Origin: Sphaerulina vaccinii
Taxonomy: Eukaryota > Ascomycota > Dothideomycetes > Mycosphaerellales > Mycosphaerellaceae
DNA length: 64,000 nucleotides
Reading direction: 5' to 3'
NCBI GenBank assembly: GCA_022570795.1
Contig: JAKUDP010000028.1
Location: 1,269,236-1,333,235 of the forward strand
Under the pieces are notes generated by a model. That model was given only the letters and a program-made list of their open reading frames with translations. It was not told where the DNA came from and made no database searches. The position numbers were made by a program, and so were the translations under genes. This document shows, piece by piece, positions 21,019 through 32,546 of the stretch. Each line of letters opens with the position of its first letter. Within the stretch, counting starts at the first letter, position 1.

Positions 21019-24000
21019 ATGGCAACTGTCGACGTGCCAGAGAACGAGGCATATCTCGGAGACGTGACTCACGATCCGCCGCCGCCTCTCGAGAATGGTA
21101 TGTGCATCTCAGCTGTGCTTGACGCCTCATCTAGTGCTTTGGCATACATGTATTCTCAGAGGAGCTGACCACCTTACACAGAAGAACCAGCACCAGTCAA
21201 GGTCAAGAAGATGCGGAAGAAGAAGAAGGTGCAACCTGAGCCTGAGCCTGAGCCAGAAGTGTTGATCTCGCCAGATGATCAGCTCCGCTCTGAGATGGAC
21301 TACCAAGGCGCCTACGCTCAGCCCGTGTACGAGGAACAGCGAACAGCCACGTTTGAGAACGAGTACCGGCAAGAGTATGACGATCAGATACCTTCAGATG
21401 GGTCTCAATGGGTCGACAACATCCAGCAGGCAGTACACGCAGCTCAAGAGAGCAAGAAGCGGGCACTGGCTGACTTCAACGCTGACCGCCTGGCCTTGAC
21501 TACACAGCTTCAAGAGGTTTCTCACACTAACCAGGTACTTGAGGACCAGGTACAGTCTCTGCAGACCGAGAAGCATGGTCTTGTCGAGCTGGTGGAGCAG
21601 CACAAAGCCAAGTTCACCAATCTGGACCAGAAAGCGAACAAGTTCAAGACTTACTTGCAAGGCCTGGGCGCAGACATGGATGGACTGATGAAAGAGGCCA
21701 CCTCTCGCCGCGAGAGCAGCGAACAGCTTGCTGCGGAACTGGACGAGCGGAAATCTGCACAGCATGCCCTCATGGTAAGCTTCCAATGTCTCACTGAACT
21801 TGAGCCTGCCATGGCACCAAGCTCAGAGACAGACCTGCTGAGACACAGTCGGCCTTTTCAGAGATATTTGCTTACCTAGCTTCGCAGGAGCAGTCGATCA
21901 AGCTGAAATCGGACGTCCTCTACGTGGCTCGAGAGGCCAACCAAGCCCTTCAGACGGCTACCCTGCGAGTCACTCAATTGGAGACGGATCTCGGAGACAA
22001 GTCTCAACTGCTTGCTGAGGAGAAGAGCGCTCGCTTGCTGCTGCAGAGCCAACTGCTGAACAAGACCTCCAGTGATGCTATGTCGCGCGAGCTGAAGTCA
22101 CATGCTGACACTATTCTCGACAAACTCTACGAGATCCACGCCGACGTCGACGAACAAGGAGGCACGAGCGACCTCACAGAGATGTTGGAGAAGATTGTTG
22201 CCGCGACCCAAGGCTTGATTTCGCAGCAAGCGGCGACAGTGGACGATGTCGCTTCGGTCAAGGAGATTGTGGAATCTTTCTCGCAGCGGCAAGTGACACC
22301 AAGCTATCAGACTCGCAGACAAAGCAGTGTCGGAGGTGCCACTGAAGTCAGAGATACTTGCTGACTCCATTGTAGCCTCTCTTCGCACCTGACCACTAGT
22401 AGCGATTCTTCGGCATCCGATACCTCTTTGATCTCGCACCTGGACGAAGCACTGAAGACAATGAAGACAGAGCTATGCCAGCATGAGAAGCTGGTGATCC
22501 AGACCACCGCCGATGAACAGGCTATCTCTCAACTTAAGCAGCAGCTTCAGGCGAGCGATAACAAGATAATGGAACAAGCTGCTGATCTGGAGAAGTCTGA
22601 AACCGCCTTGACCAGTCTCAGAGAGCAGTACGCCGCACTGGAAGCTCGAGCTAACACCGAGCAGACCATGCCAGTCTGCACTCACGAAGACGATATCCAA
22701 CAGCTTGCTAGCACCAGAGATGACCTCCGAAGCAAGACAGACCAATTGGAAGCTCTCCAAGAAGAGTCTGTCACCACGGCGACTGAGGTGAAGACTCTCG
22801 AGGATGAAAACGCCCAGCTGCGCTTGGAGCTCGCGTCTCTTCAACAAGCACAGGCGAACTCTGTCGATGACGCCGTGAATGCAGCCAAGAAGGAGGCTAT
22901 CGACATCGCCAACTGTTTCACCGAGCAGAAGAGGACTGAGCACGTCAACAGCTTGAAGGTAGTCGAGCGTGCCCGTGACCGGCTGGCAGAGAGAGTAACT
23001 ACTCTTGGAAAAGATCTGGAATCTGCCAAGAAGGAAGCCGCCTCGTCCACTGACCAACAACAAGAACTGCTCAGACTGCAAAAGGTTGTCACTGGCCATG
23101 AGACTGAGATGAAGAAGCTACAGGTAAGCACTATTTGGCCGCTTGTCTCTGCTCGAGAGCAAGGACCAAGTTCTCAGTCTTGCAGACAGACACTCGCCAA
23201 AGGTGCCACCGAAGTCAGAGATACTTGCTTACTTTACTCCCAGACTCGCGTTGATGAACTCAACAGTACCGTGGCATTGCACGACGACATCCAAGGGATG
23301 TACACATCGCTCAATGCCCAATTCACAGCCCAGAAGCGGCAGCTGCACGACGGAGGACAAGAGAAGGATCAGATCACGAAGGAGCTCAAGTCTGTGAAGT
23401 CTCAGCTGAACGACAGCAACCAAGCAGTCCGGTCGGCCAAGCAGAACCTGGCTCAGTGCAAGACCGATGCGGAGAACGCACTTCGCGAGGAGCAGGAGAA
23501 GTGTAAGAAGCGCATTGACGACATCCAGGCGCACTTGGCGCAAGTCCAGACGGAGATGCAGACTCAGGCTACGGAGGCGAACAACTTTCACCAGGAATTG
23601 CAGGTGAAGTGGCAACAACACGAAGATGCACAGAAGGAGCAGGTGACCCGCTTGACCAATGCAGCAGCCGCATCTCAGGCAGAGTGCGAGCGACTGAGGC
23701 AACAGCTGGAGTCACAGACCGCTACACTTCCGAAGGCGCCTGTCCAGAGAACAGCATCAGGCTCGCATGCCGAGCCACCTGCCCTCGGCCCAACAGTCCA
23801 GGAGAGCCAGCAGGTCAGCTACTCTCGCCACTTCGGTAGCTCTTCTCCGCAGAGTGCGAATGACCACGCTGGCGACGACGATCTGCCAAAGTTTTCGCAG
23901 TTCAACGCGACCCAGAGTCAACCATTCGCCATCCATGAGGATCCGGCACCGCAGACCTACACCTTCAAGAAGATGCCGCCGCCGAACTCTTCCGTCAAGC

Positions 24001-24515
24001 TCGTCCGCAGTGGTTCTCACGCCTCTCAGCGTTCGCAGGAAGGCTCACGTCGCCCAGCCGCCGCAGTCCAGCAATCGCCACGCTACACGACTCCGGAGCG
24101 ACCTGTCAACGTGTCCAATGTCCCCGGTACTGTCAGACCAGCCGTGACGTCGGGACAGAGCAGTTCCCCAGGTGCCGCTCTGGACAACCCTTTCCAATCA
24201 GGCAACAACGCGACCATAGCAGCTCCGCCGAAGCGCAAGGCTGAGAGTCAGATCGTCCAAGGCTACGACGCTCAGAGAAAGAAGCAGGTCCTCGGAACTC
24301 CTGTGCACCACAACCTGGGCTCGGTGTCCGCCTCGCAGCCCATGAGCCGTACTCTCGAAGAGAGCGGACTCCAGGACCACATGCCAAATCCTCCGCCTGC
24401 TCGCATGCGAACCTTGGCCGGTGCAAATGCTCGGCCACCACGCGGTACTAAGAAGATGAGCAAGGATGAGCAGATGAAGGAGCGATTTGCACGCGAGCTT
24501 AACCCGCTCAACTAG
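21019..24515 (+). CDS. Long coiled-coil protein of unknown function
   Basis: Five exons are inferred: 21019-21097, 21182-21774, 21888-22288, 22376-23123 and 23244-24515, giving 1030 residues. The N-terminus is short and basic/Pro-Glu (KKMRKKKK then a PEPEPEPE run). Residues from about 90 to 760 are almost continuous heptads rich in Gln, Glu, Leu and Lys. The last 260 residues are Ser/Pro/Gln-rich and disordered, ending in a conserved-looking KKMSKDEQMKERFAREL tail. There is no motor, kinase or membrane segment. The layout resembles structural rods of chromosomes, spindle poles or synaptonemal complex, but I cannot assign one. Introns 2, 3 and 4 are related to each other, and intron 3 uses a GC donor; both points are described separately. 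Confidence 0.75.
21775..21887 (+). mobile_element. Introner-like intron A (intron 2 of the coiled-coil gene)
   Basis: This is a 113-base phase-0 GT-AG intron. Its 3' part reads ...gagacacag, then cttttcagagatatttgcttacct, then ttcgcag. Over about 58 bases it aligns with the intron at 43414-43563 in an unrelated gene, and it shares the block agagata[ct]ttgct[tg]ac with the introns at 22289 and 23124. Confidence 0.6.
22289..22375 (+). mobile_element. Introner-like intron B, GC-AG type (intron 3 of the coiled-coil gene)
   Basis: This is an 87-base intron. No GT donor gives a consistent frame, whereas GCAAGT at 22289 (preceded by CG) and the TGTAG acceptor at 22375 join the flanking frames perfectly through a CGC codon. 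Unspliced, the frame meets TGA at 22362-22364. The 3' part (gtgccactgaag, then cagagatacttgctgact) is nearly the same as in the intron at 23124. Confidence 0.62.
23124..23243 (+). mobile_element. Introner-like intron C (intron 4 of the coiled-coil gene)
   Basis: This is a 120-base phase-0 intron with a gtaagc donor and a ctcccag acceptor. Its length is a multiple of three and it has no in-frame stop, so retention would insert 40 residues. The 3' part (gtgccaccgaag, then cagagatacttgcttact) matches intron B. I call it an intron because the conserved block is the same one seen just before the acceptors of the other three. Confidence 0.6.
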
Positions 24516-25496
24516 TGAGAGTGGAGCATACTCTGGTCCGTTCTGCGTGTTATCTGACTTTGATCGATTTCTCATCATACCTGCAGGCATGCATCTAGGT
24601 GAACATTCCTAGACACCTTCGCTGAGCGCGTTGCTTCAGTATTCATATACCGCATATAGTCACCTTCAATGACTGCGCTCTTGCAGATTCCTCGACTCGT
24701 ATTTGCCCAGCATCCCACTTGTCTCAACCCACTGCTCATCCGTGCTGCGCTGCTGGCCGCATGCAAATTCTGCTTGGACTTTCACTTCACCTATACCTCT
24801 CCTTTCAACACGGGAGTGGGAATCGATGCGCCGGAGTGATGACGGCCTGCCACCTCTAGCTGACCCTCGCATTCGAGCAGTGAGGGCGTGCGTGGCATGA
24901 GCGATGATATGGTATTCGTTTCTTTTCGTTCGTGATTGACCGGCAGAGCCTATTTCCCTCCTCGTTTCGCTTCAAGGAATAGGACCTTCCTCTTCACTGT
25001 ACAGCTGTTAGACCAATCCACCACCATGTTTCAAGACACATGCGGTAGTCCTACCAACTGGATCGTATTTCAGCATAGAGAGTGGACGATGAGTTCGAGG
25101 ACGGGTGAAGGTCTTGTAGTATCCTGTCATGGCCATGGAAATGAGGCGCACCGCGATGGTACGCGACTTGGCTGGGAAGATGGTTAGTAGTAACTCAATG
25201 CCATAAGATAAGCAGCAGGAATACCTTTCTTCGCCATGATGGCCTGACGTGTGTTCAAGATGTCGTTCTCGTCGTGATGGATCGGGAGTCCGCAGACGCT
25301 TTGACTTTCCTTGACAATGCCGGCTTCACTTCTGCCGCCCGTCGCCCAAGGTTCGCCTCGGTAAGCTTGGATCATAATCACATGCTGTACGGCGACGAGT
25401 TCATATCAGCATCAGCAACTCCTCGCACCAGTCTCACACTTCTCACAGTATACCTCCCTCGACACCTACTCGAATCGCCAGAAGAACACCGCAGCC
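24516..25496. other. Intergenic, no gene seen
   Basis: This is nearly 1 kb between two plus-strand genes. Frames are short and lack motifs. The right end is the leader and promoter of the PEX11 gene. Confidence 0.4.
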
Positions 25497-26362
25497 ATGG
25501 TCGCCGACGCGCTCATCTACCACCCCTCGGTGGCCCACTTCAACCGCTTCGTAGCCACCACAGGTAAGCATGAACATATCATACATGCGACGGGAGCTAT
25601 ACCAGTCACCATAGACACGAAGAGCATCATCACTGATACGATGGACATGATACAGTCGGCCGCGACAAAACCCTCCGAACAATCCAATACTTCTCGCGCT
25701 TCCTAGCCTGGTACCTCTACCGCACCAACCACCCCCAAACAACAGTAAACATCTTCGACCAAACGAAGAAATCTTTCGGATCCGCGCGAAAAGCTTTCAG
25801 AATTGGGAAGTTTGTTGAACATTTCAAAGCTGCTGCTATAGCTTCTGATTCAAAATCCATGGATCCTGTGTTGAAGTACCTTGCAGTGGGAAGACAGCTT
25901 GGGTATGGTTTCTATTTGCTTCTGGATGCGATCAGTTATTTTGATACCACGGGGATATATAAGCTGCAATCTGGAGCGAGGATTGCAAAGGAGGCTTATA
26001 GGGCTTGGTTTGTTGGTTTGGCGTGTAATATTGCAGCGGGAGTATACACATTGTACAACCTGCAAGTCATTGCGAAGAAGCAGGCGCAGAGTGGAGGTGA
26101 TGCGGAGAAGAAGGTTGAGCAGAAGACGCTGGAGAGGTATGTCTCGCTGAGTGAGGGATGTGGGAGGTTGTATATGATAGCTAACTGTGTGAACAACAGG
26201 GAGAAAGCTGCTACGCAATTGCAGCTGTTGTCGGACGTTTGCGATATTACTGTGCCTAGCAGTGCTATTGGCATGGTTGATCTCGATGATGGTGTTGTTG
26301 GTTTGGCGGGAACTGTGTCCTCGCTTATTGGCCTCACTGCTGCGTGGGCGAAGACTGCATAA
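25497..26362 (+). CDS. PEX11: Peroxisomal membrane protein PEX11
   Basis: Three exons, 25497-25563, 25656-26136 and 26200-26362, give 236 residues, the usual PEX11 length. Family features are the N-terminal YHPSVAHFNRFVATT with GRDKTLRTIQYFSRFLAWYL after the first junction, the amphipathic region around FGSARKAFRIGKFVEHFKAA, and C-terminal hydrophobic segments (GLAGTVSSLIGLTAAW). PEX11 binds and bends the peroxisomal membrane and drives elongation before division. The 63-base second intron (gtatgt donor, gctaac branch, acag acceptor) has no in-frame stop. I remove it because its splice signals are strong and the resulting length fits the family. Confidence 0.92.
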
Positions 26363-26623
26363 GAGATCACAGAAGGAACTTGATCAGGCTGATCTGAGTA
26401 GCTCTCCCGAACCTTGCGTCTACTGTGGCGTCGAAGAGCTGTCCCTCTGCGAGTGTGTAAGATTGTTGCTTTTGGAAGCGTACGAGCGGCTGACCCGACG
26501 GGCGAGCTGTTCGCCTATCGGCAAGGCAGGTCGGCTGGACATCTATCGATATGAATATCAATACATTCCTATGTACAATCTCCTTCACACTATTACACTA
26601 CAACAGCTACCCAATTCCGAACA

Positions 26624-27424
26624 ATGCCTTCACCTCAAGAACACGCCGAAGCAGAATCCTACAAGGCATCCGGCTTCAGCAATCGCCTAGGATGGGCAAG
26701 TCAAGCATCCCTATAACCCAACAACATACGGAACGTTACAACTAACACTTATATCCCAGGGCCAACGCCCCGCCCTCCTCCTAATCGACATCTGCGCCGC
26801 ATACTTCACTCCCGGTTCCCCATTAGACTGCAGTTCAAACAACCCTTCTGCTGCTGCCAGTCCAGACAAGATGCGAATTCTCCTTGATACTGCCAGATCA
26901 ACCAACGGTGGTATACCAATCATCCATACCCAAGTCTCCTACACCAAAAAGGACATGTCTGAAGCTGGACTCTTTTATAAGAAAGCCAAAGTTATTGATG
27001 TTTGGTTGCAAGGAAATGATCATAGTAATTATAGTGCTTGTTTATCTGGCTTAAGTCCCGAGGGAGATGAACATGTAATAGTGAAGAAACATCCTTCAGC
27101 ATTCTTTGGGACGGAATTATGTGGTCTTTTACATTATTTGAATGTTGATACGTTGGTCATTTGTGGTGTTTCTACGAGTGGGTGTGTTAGAGCTACGACG
27201 CTGGATGCGTTGCAAAATAATTTTCGGTGAGTACAAATATTTGAATATGGAAGTGTTTGCTGATTGATTGATTATGTAGGCCTATGGTTGTAGGAGAAGC
27301 TTGTGGTGATAGGAGTCAAGCTATTCATGATGCGAATCTGTTTGATATGGATGCTAAAATGGCGGATGTGGTGACAGTTGAGGACGCTGTTGAGAAGTTG
27401 AAGATTGGGTGGAGGGGGAAGTGA
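26624..27424 (+). CDS. Isochorismatase-fold cysteine hydrolase
   Basis: Three exons, 26624-26695, 26760-27226 and 27280-27424, give 227 residues. The first intron (64 bases) uses a GCAAGT donor, an actaac branch site and a cccag acceptor; no GT donor fits. The catalytic triad is visible: Asp34 in ALLLIDIC, Lys133 in VKKHPSAFFG and Cys166 in GVSTSGCVRAT, followed by the usual TTLDALQNNF helix. Members cleave amide or vinyl-ether bonds (N-carbamoylsarcosine amidase, nicotinamidase, isochorismatase). The opening GQRPALLLIDIC is closest in style to N-carbamoylsarcosine amidase-like fungal proteins, but the substrate cannot be assigned. No signal peptide is seen, so it is probably cytosolic. Confidence 0.86.
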
Positions 27425-27688
27425 AGTGGAGTTATCTTGTGGGAAGAGGTTGTACTTTGAGAAGATCGTGCTCCGGGTTCGAGGTTATCTCTGTTTAAAC
27501 ACGAGAGGCAACGAAAGCAGTGCATGTCTGCTCTATTCGCATGCACAGCCGGCTTATCAACGAGACAGTTACCACAGTAGCACAATCGGCGATCGATGCT
27601 AGATAGTATGAATGGCCGACTAGGTCTGGGAATATGTTATCAAAAGTGCCACTGCTTGACGAATATCGTCGATCTTGCTACAGCTACA

Positions 27689-28792
27689 CTAATCACTTTG
27701 CGCTAAGCCTTTACTCCTCTCGCACAGACTCCGCCTGAACGACCAGAACAGGTCAACGTCCTCCTTTGTGAGCATACCATCATCTGTTCCCAGTCCGCTC
27801 CTAATTGGCTCTGGGAAAGCTTGCTGTGCTTCTACTGAGGGCAGATATGGCCATGGGCTGAAGCGTCCATTCTCCACGCGATCGAAAGCGTCGAGCTTCT
27901 GGATCGCTCGCTGAACGACCAGCAGATACTGGCTGAGTATAGTGAACGGCACGCGCATGAAAGTCCACTCAAGATCGTATCGTGCCACATGGCCCAGGGG
28001 CAGAAGGTCTCTGGCAACTTTCAAGATTCCGTCAAAGTACAACCGATAGCGGAACCATCTCCTGCACTGGGACCGCGTTAACAATCGTAACAAGACTTTG
28101 CAATCCCAGGTGATCTTCTCTGCAAGAGCATCGACGCCGAGCTCATGAAGAATTCCGGCAGTACATCCTGTATAACATGGGACTACTGAAGGCATGTATT
28201 TGAGATATCCCCTAGGAGAAGTGTACTCCAGGTATCGCCTGAGGATTATGTCGATCTCCTCAGGGAATATTCCTAGCTCTTTCGCGGGGATATAAATATT
28301 CTTCTGCAAGTCTGTGGAACTCGAGTTCCTGGAATCGTCTCTGCCGTTCTTGTGGGATGTGATCTGCAGAGCATATTTCCAGAATCGATGGTTCCTCTTG
28401 GCAATCTCATTCGGCGGTTGACTCCGTACCTTGTAATCGATGGCGAGAACATCGATTAAGAACCTGCCTAGGTCTCTCACTTTACCGGGGGGAACCGATC
28501 GCGGCTTGAAAGCCTGGGCGGCTAGACTTCTCTTTGAAATCTCCAGGAACGTTTGTAGTCGTGGTCCGATCATGTCGCGTTTGGGCACTGTCTCAGAGTA
28601 TGGCGGCGACTCCATTGTCTGTTCCATCTTGTTTTCTTCGTATACTTCTCCAATATTCTCGGAGCATGGCGTGGGTTCCGTTCTCTGCCCCATCGTGTCT
28701 TCTTCGCGTACTTCTCCAGCATTCTCGGAGTATGGCGGGGGGTTCGTTGTCTGTTCCATCGTGTTTTCTTCACGTACTTCTCCAGTAGGCAT
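27689..28792 (-). CDS. Orphan protein with three 22-residue N-terminal repeats
   Basis: Starting at the ATG at 28792 gives 367 residues in one exon. The frame is open upstream, but that part runs through a CA microsatellite. Residues 3-68 are three tandem 22-residue units, each GEV-x-EE-x-x-M, then PPxxSEN. The first unit contains PPPY, a possible WW-domain ligand. The rest is basic and helical with many Arg, Leu and Trp residues (for example KITWDCKVLLRLLTRSQCRRW) and no signal or membrane segment. I do not recognise a family. Codon pattern and length suggest a real gene, probably lineage-specific. Confidence 0.55.
   Translation of the reverse strand: MPTGEVREENTMEQTTNPPPYSENAGEVREEDTMGQRTEPTPCSENIGEVYEENKMEQTMESPPYSETVPKRDMIGPRLQTFLEISKRSLAAQAFKPRSVPPGKVRDLGRFLIDVLAIDYKVRSQPPNEIAKRNHRFWKYALQITSHKNGRDDSRNSSSTDLQKNIYIPAKELGIFPEEIDIILRRYLEYTSPRGYLKYMPSVVPCYTGCTAGILHELGVDALAEKITWDCKVLLRLLTRSQCRRWFRYRLYFDGILKVARDLLPLGHVARYDLEWTFMRVPFTILSQYLLVVQRAIQKLDAFDRVENGRFSPWPYLPSVEAQQAFPEPIRSGLGTDDGMLTKEDVDLFWSFRRSLCERSKGLAQSD
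28593..28790 (-). repeat. In-frame 66-bp tandem repeat, three units
   Basis: Three consecutive 66-base units lie inside the orphan gene, encoding GEVREENTMEQ-, GEVREEDTMGQ- and GEVYEENKMEQ-type copies. Because the period is a multiple of three, unit number can change without breaking the frame. Confidence 0.75.
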
Positions 28793-28815
28793 GGGTGTGC
28801 GCGAAGAGGTAGCTC

Positions 28816-28839
28816 TGTGTGTGTGTGTATGTGTGTGTG
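28816..28839. repeat. (GT)n/(CA)n microsatellite
   Basis: This is a run of tg dinucleotides with a single interruption (gtgtgtatgtgtgtg). It lies just upstream of the orphan gene's start. Confidence 0.8.
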
Positions 28840-30447
28840 AAGATGACCAGTGGCATAGACTGAGCTGACACGTGGAGATGCGGACTGCGGTACGCAGCCT
28901 CTCTGCAAGGTTTGGACAGTACCACGGAATCGCCTCTGCCATGTGCGTTCTGTCTGTGTGGCTCCTTTCCTTTCCACTCACCTCCTCCCGTCTCGGAACG
29001 CGATGGCATCGTCAAAACAGTGTATATGGAGAGCCTCCCTACAGGTTGGGATCATACCGTTTGAATCGTGGATCTTCAGATTCACCGGCCTCGATTCAAG
29101 TTCAGATTTGAATCTGACTGAATCTGCATATACACCCGAATGTCCAGGACTCGACCTGATCCATTGTTCCGAAAGCAAACAAGCATTGCAAACCCAGTGG
29201 CAAACTTCTGTGAACCTTGAGAAACAGCTGTCTCCTACTCAGACCTCGCGCATGCCTCAGGCAGCCTTCCGCAGGAAAACCCGAGCTTGCTCGGTCTGAG
29301 GAATTCCGGCTGTTTTCGGTTACTTTTCACACTGCATACTACTAACTTGACAGATATACCTGCAACATTCTGAGGAGACTAAAGCGACTATTGCGAGTCG
29401 AATGCACTAACTGGCTTGTCCGTACGATGTTGCGTTGTTGTGATATCAAGGTGTGAAGCCATTTCTGATCACTTCTTGGCACAGCTTCAGATTGCGACCG
29501 AAGCGACGCACGACAGCAACACGAATACAACACGAAAGCAGCACGTAACAGAGCCAATCAAGAGCCTGAGAGATGCTGTCAGTTGTTGCAGGTGGGGCTG
29601 TCCTTTTTATAGTGTTTTTGCGTCGCTCTGGGGCTGAGAAATGGACGTGGCTTCGCCTTAGCCGGCTCACTCAGACCAGATTGCGACAACGTCCTATGGA
29701 CAAGCGGACACTTGGAGCTTGTAGAGGAGAGTCGACTTGGGTATATAGCGTGCAGTACTTGATGATATCGATAGTGGACGTCGTCGTCGCTGTCGCTTGG
29801 AGGAAACCAGCTCAAAATGGCCTCCAGAAGAACCGTTTTTCCGCGTGCAGTCCTACAACTGAGGGTATATAACAAACAAGTCCTTCTCTTTCATATCAAA
29901 CTCCACAACTTAGCTTACTACGATAGTCGCGTAGAGGGGTGGTGGTGGTGTTGTTCGTAGTTTGGTGCATTCTCTTATACAAAGTAGAAAGCTGAATAGT
30001 GTCCGAAAACAGCTTCTTTTCCTTAGGCGCTCCGCAGTACACCTGCGCGCTTCTGCCTTATAACCTGAACCTGCTCTTTCTTCGTCGTTGCCGTGGAAGG
30101 TGGTGGTCGTTGCTACGAACAAGGTGTAACTTCCAATGTTTGTTGTTACTGTTTTTCGAAGTTCGAAAAGTTGAGGATCCTCGGCACGGCGATTCTTTGG
30201 TCCGACAGCCCAATCACACTCGGCACACGTACGGAGGAGCGCCTGAGAAGGAGGCAGAGAAACAGCAGCTCGGTAGCTAGATAGGGCAAAGAACAGCGGC
30301 AAGATGCTGCTAGTCTGAATCCTACATGACTGGATATTCAGGTCGCAAGGATTCACAGTCTGAACTTGACTGAATGCTGAAGTATCGGGAATATCACGAT
30401 CCAGGACTCTAACACTATGGTTTGAATGGTATCGCAGCTCAACTTCG
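28840..30447. other. Intergenic, no gene seen
   Basis: This is 1.6 kb of ordinary composition between two minus-strand genes. Short frames occur on both strands without motifs. It must hold the promoter of the orphan gene and the 3' UTR of the Zn2Cys6 gene. Confidence 0.4.
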
Positions 30448-32546
30448 TCAGGTTGCCAAGCTATGATCCGTCGGCAGAAAAGGCATATCTGTGAAGTCCA
30501 CCGCAGACCAGAAATCTGCATCAAGATAGTTGAAGAAGTCCGCATTCAAGATATCGTGCTCGTCGGGGGGCGTAGGCTGTCCAAAGTTATCCGGAGCTCG
30601 TGATGGCTTGTTGTCAGGTCTTGGAACGTTGTCAACCACATCGCTGAACTTGGTCTCGTAGATCTGCTTCATCCACCTGATTCGTTGTGCCCATTTGCCA
30701 AAGGAATCGTTGTTGACCACAAGCCCATCAATTGGAGATAACATCGCTTCATCGAAGCAACGAGTAGCTTTGTCGATGGTGTCTATGAAGCTCAATTGGT
30801 CATTCAGAGCTTTCAGGTCCCAGCCTTCCACATCTAGAGACGCAAGCTTCGTGAGGACAATGAAGGCGTGTGCGAATTGGCCCAATACGGAGAATGGCAG
30901 GAGAAGGTATGCCGATGGCGGAATGCTGAACCAGACTTCGAGGAAGGCTTTGATGGCTGATACGCATCTGTACAAGTCGTCCAGAACGCTGCTCAATGGC
31001 GTTTTACTCACGTCATCGACGAACTCGTTTAGTGATAGTTCCCACTGTACACGCGTTAGTGGCTGGTAGATCTCGAATGTCATCTAACTCACTATTAGTA
31101 CCTCTGCGGTGAGATACTGCATCTGGAGGAATATATTGTCATTTTTGCATGGGTCTCTGTTCCGTAGTCGTGCGACGTCTGCCTGGAAAGCTTTGTTGTA
31201 TACCCTGGCTGGAACGTTTGACGTGTCGGTCATGTGTACAGACTCGATTACACGCTGTGACCGCACCATCTGTAGCAGGAAGTTATCACTGTCGTACTCT
31301 TGTGCTTGCTCCAAAGCAGTGAGGCAGTCTTCCATGTGTCTCGAGAAAGGCATTGCATCAAACTTCTTGAAAGACGATGACTGGTTCGACGACAGGTAAA
31401 AGAGTCCGAGCAAGATTCGATTCTCTTCCATGCTCGGCTGGCCAACTGGAGCTGTAGTATCGAAGTCTGGCTTAAAAGGTCGAGCCCTTCGATCGAATCC
31501 AAGATCAATGGTCATGGCGGTGGCCAGGTAAAGCAAGTTTGTGATCTGGTAACTCCAGAATATGTGAGGATGATACCAGGCAACAAGGATGATGATGGCT
31601 TGTAACAAGTCCACTGACTTCTCTCCTTTCATCATGATCTTCTCGCTGATATCGCGAAGTAGCTCTTGTACCAGGTATTGCTGTCTTGGTAGGTCATGTA
31701 CGATTGCGACAGTAGTGAGGGTCCGCAACAGCACTGGTTTTATTTTGTACAGATCCTGGGCAGTCGACGATGACGCTATTGGCACAAATGGCATCGCGCT
31801 TGACATCAATCGTCGGTATCGGTCCAGAAGAGTCTCAGCCTCGCTGAGAGTCACAACACGGGATCTGCCATTGATCATGGTTGCTCTCTGATCAAATGTC
31901 CCAGGAGCCTGCACCTGTTGTGAGTCGCCTGGGCAGCATAGTACATTGAGAATCTCGTTCGTTCGGTTGGCTGTCCTTTCGCTTGATGCTTGTGATATTG
32001 GAGTCGAGGGCTGTCCATAGTCAGACCGGCTGGCCATGCTGACTAGCTTGGCTGGTCTGTCGCCTGACACTTGCGATATTGGAGGCGAGAGCTGTCCATA
32101 GTCAGACCGGCTGGCTGTAGTGGCTATACTGGCTATTGGCTGTTGAGTCGACAAGGCATTGACGAGGTGCTCGATCTTGCTCTCCAGCTTCTCCAGCTGT
32201 GCTGCTCGTCTGCCAGTGTGATCAGTAAGAGCTCATGGCAGAGAAGACTACGAGCGTGGTGCCAGAAGAACTTGACATTGATAGAGACATGGTAGCACCA
32301 GGGACTTACGTTGTCTTCATAGGCTTTCGCCTCTTCAACACTGGTTCTCTCGATTGACATTCTTTCTTCAGTCTTGCACATCTACCACAAAGAATCATCA
32401 GCTCGCGATACAGTAGGAACGGGCATCGGCAGTCTCAAATACCGTTCGCAGATGTCCTCTCCTACGCGCCGCACACAACGAGCTTTCGCCTTGCTGCATG
32501 TAGTACATGAGCGGAAAGCTGCCTTTGAAGTCGCTGAGGACTCCAT
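30448..32546 (-). CDS. Zn2Cys6 (fungal binuclear cluster) transcription factor
   Basis: Four exons, 32443-32546, 32310-32381, 31093-32209 and 30448-31044, give 629 residues. The zinc cluster is split by intron 1 but perfect when joined: C14-x2-C17-x6-C24-x8-C33-x2-C36-x6-C43. A basic linker (LKRRKPMKTT) and a short coiled coil (AAQLEKLESKIEHLVNAL) follow, as in Gal4-type proteins. The middle, with DLLQAIIILVAWYHPH and NLLYLATAMTIDLGFD, matches the fungal-specific regulatory domain. Intron 4 is only 48 bases (gtgagt, CTAAC branch, acag); without it the frame meets TAG. Two near-identical SDYGQ-x-S-x-PISQ units lie at about residues 95-130. Target genes are unknown, and no biosynthetic cluster lies beside it. 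Confidence 0.85.
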
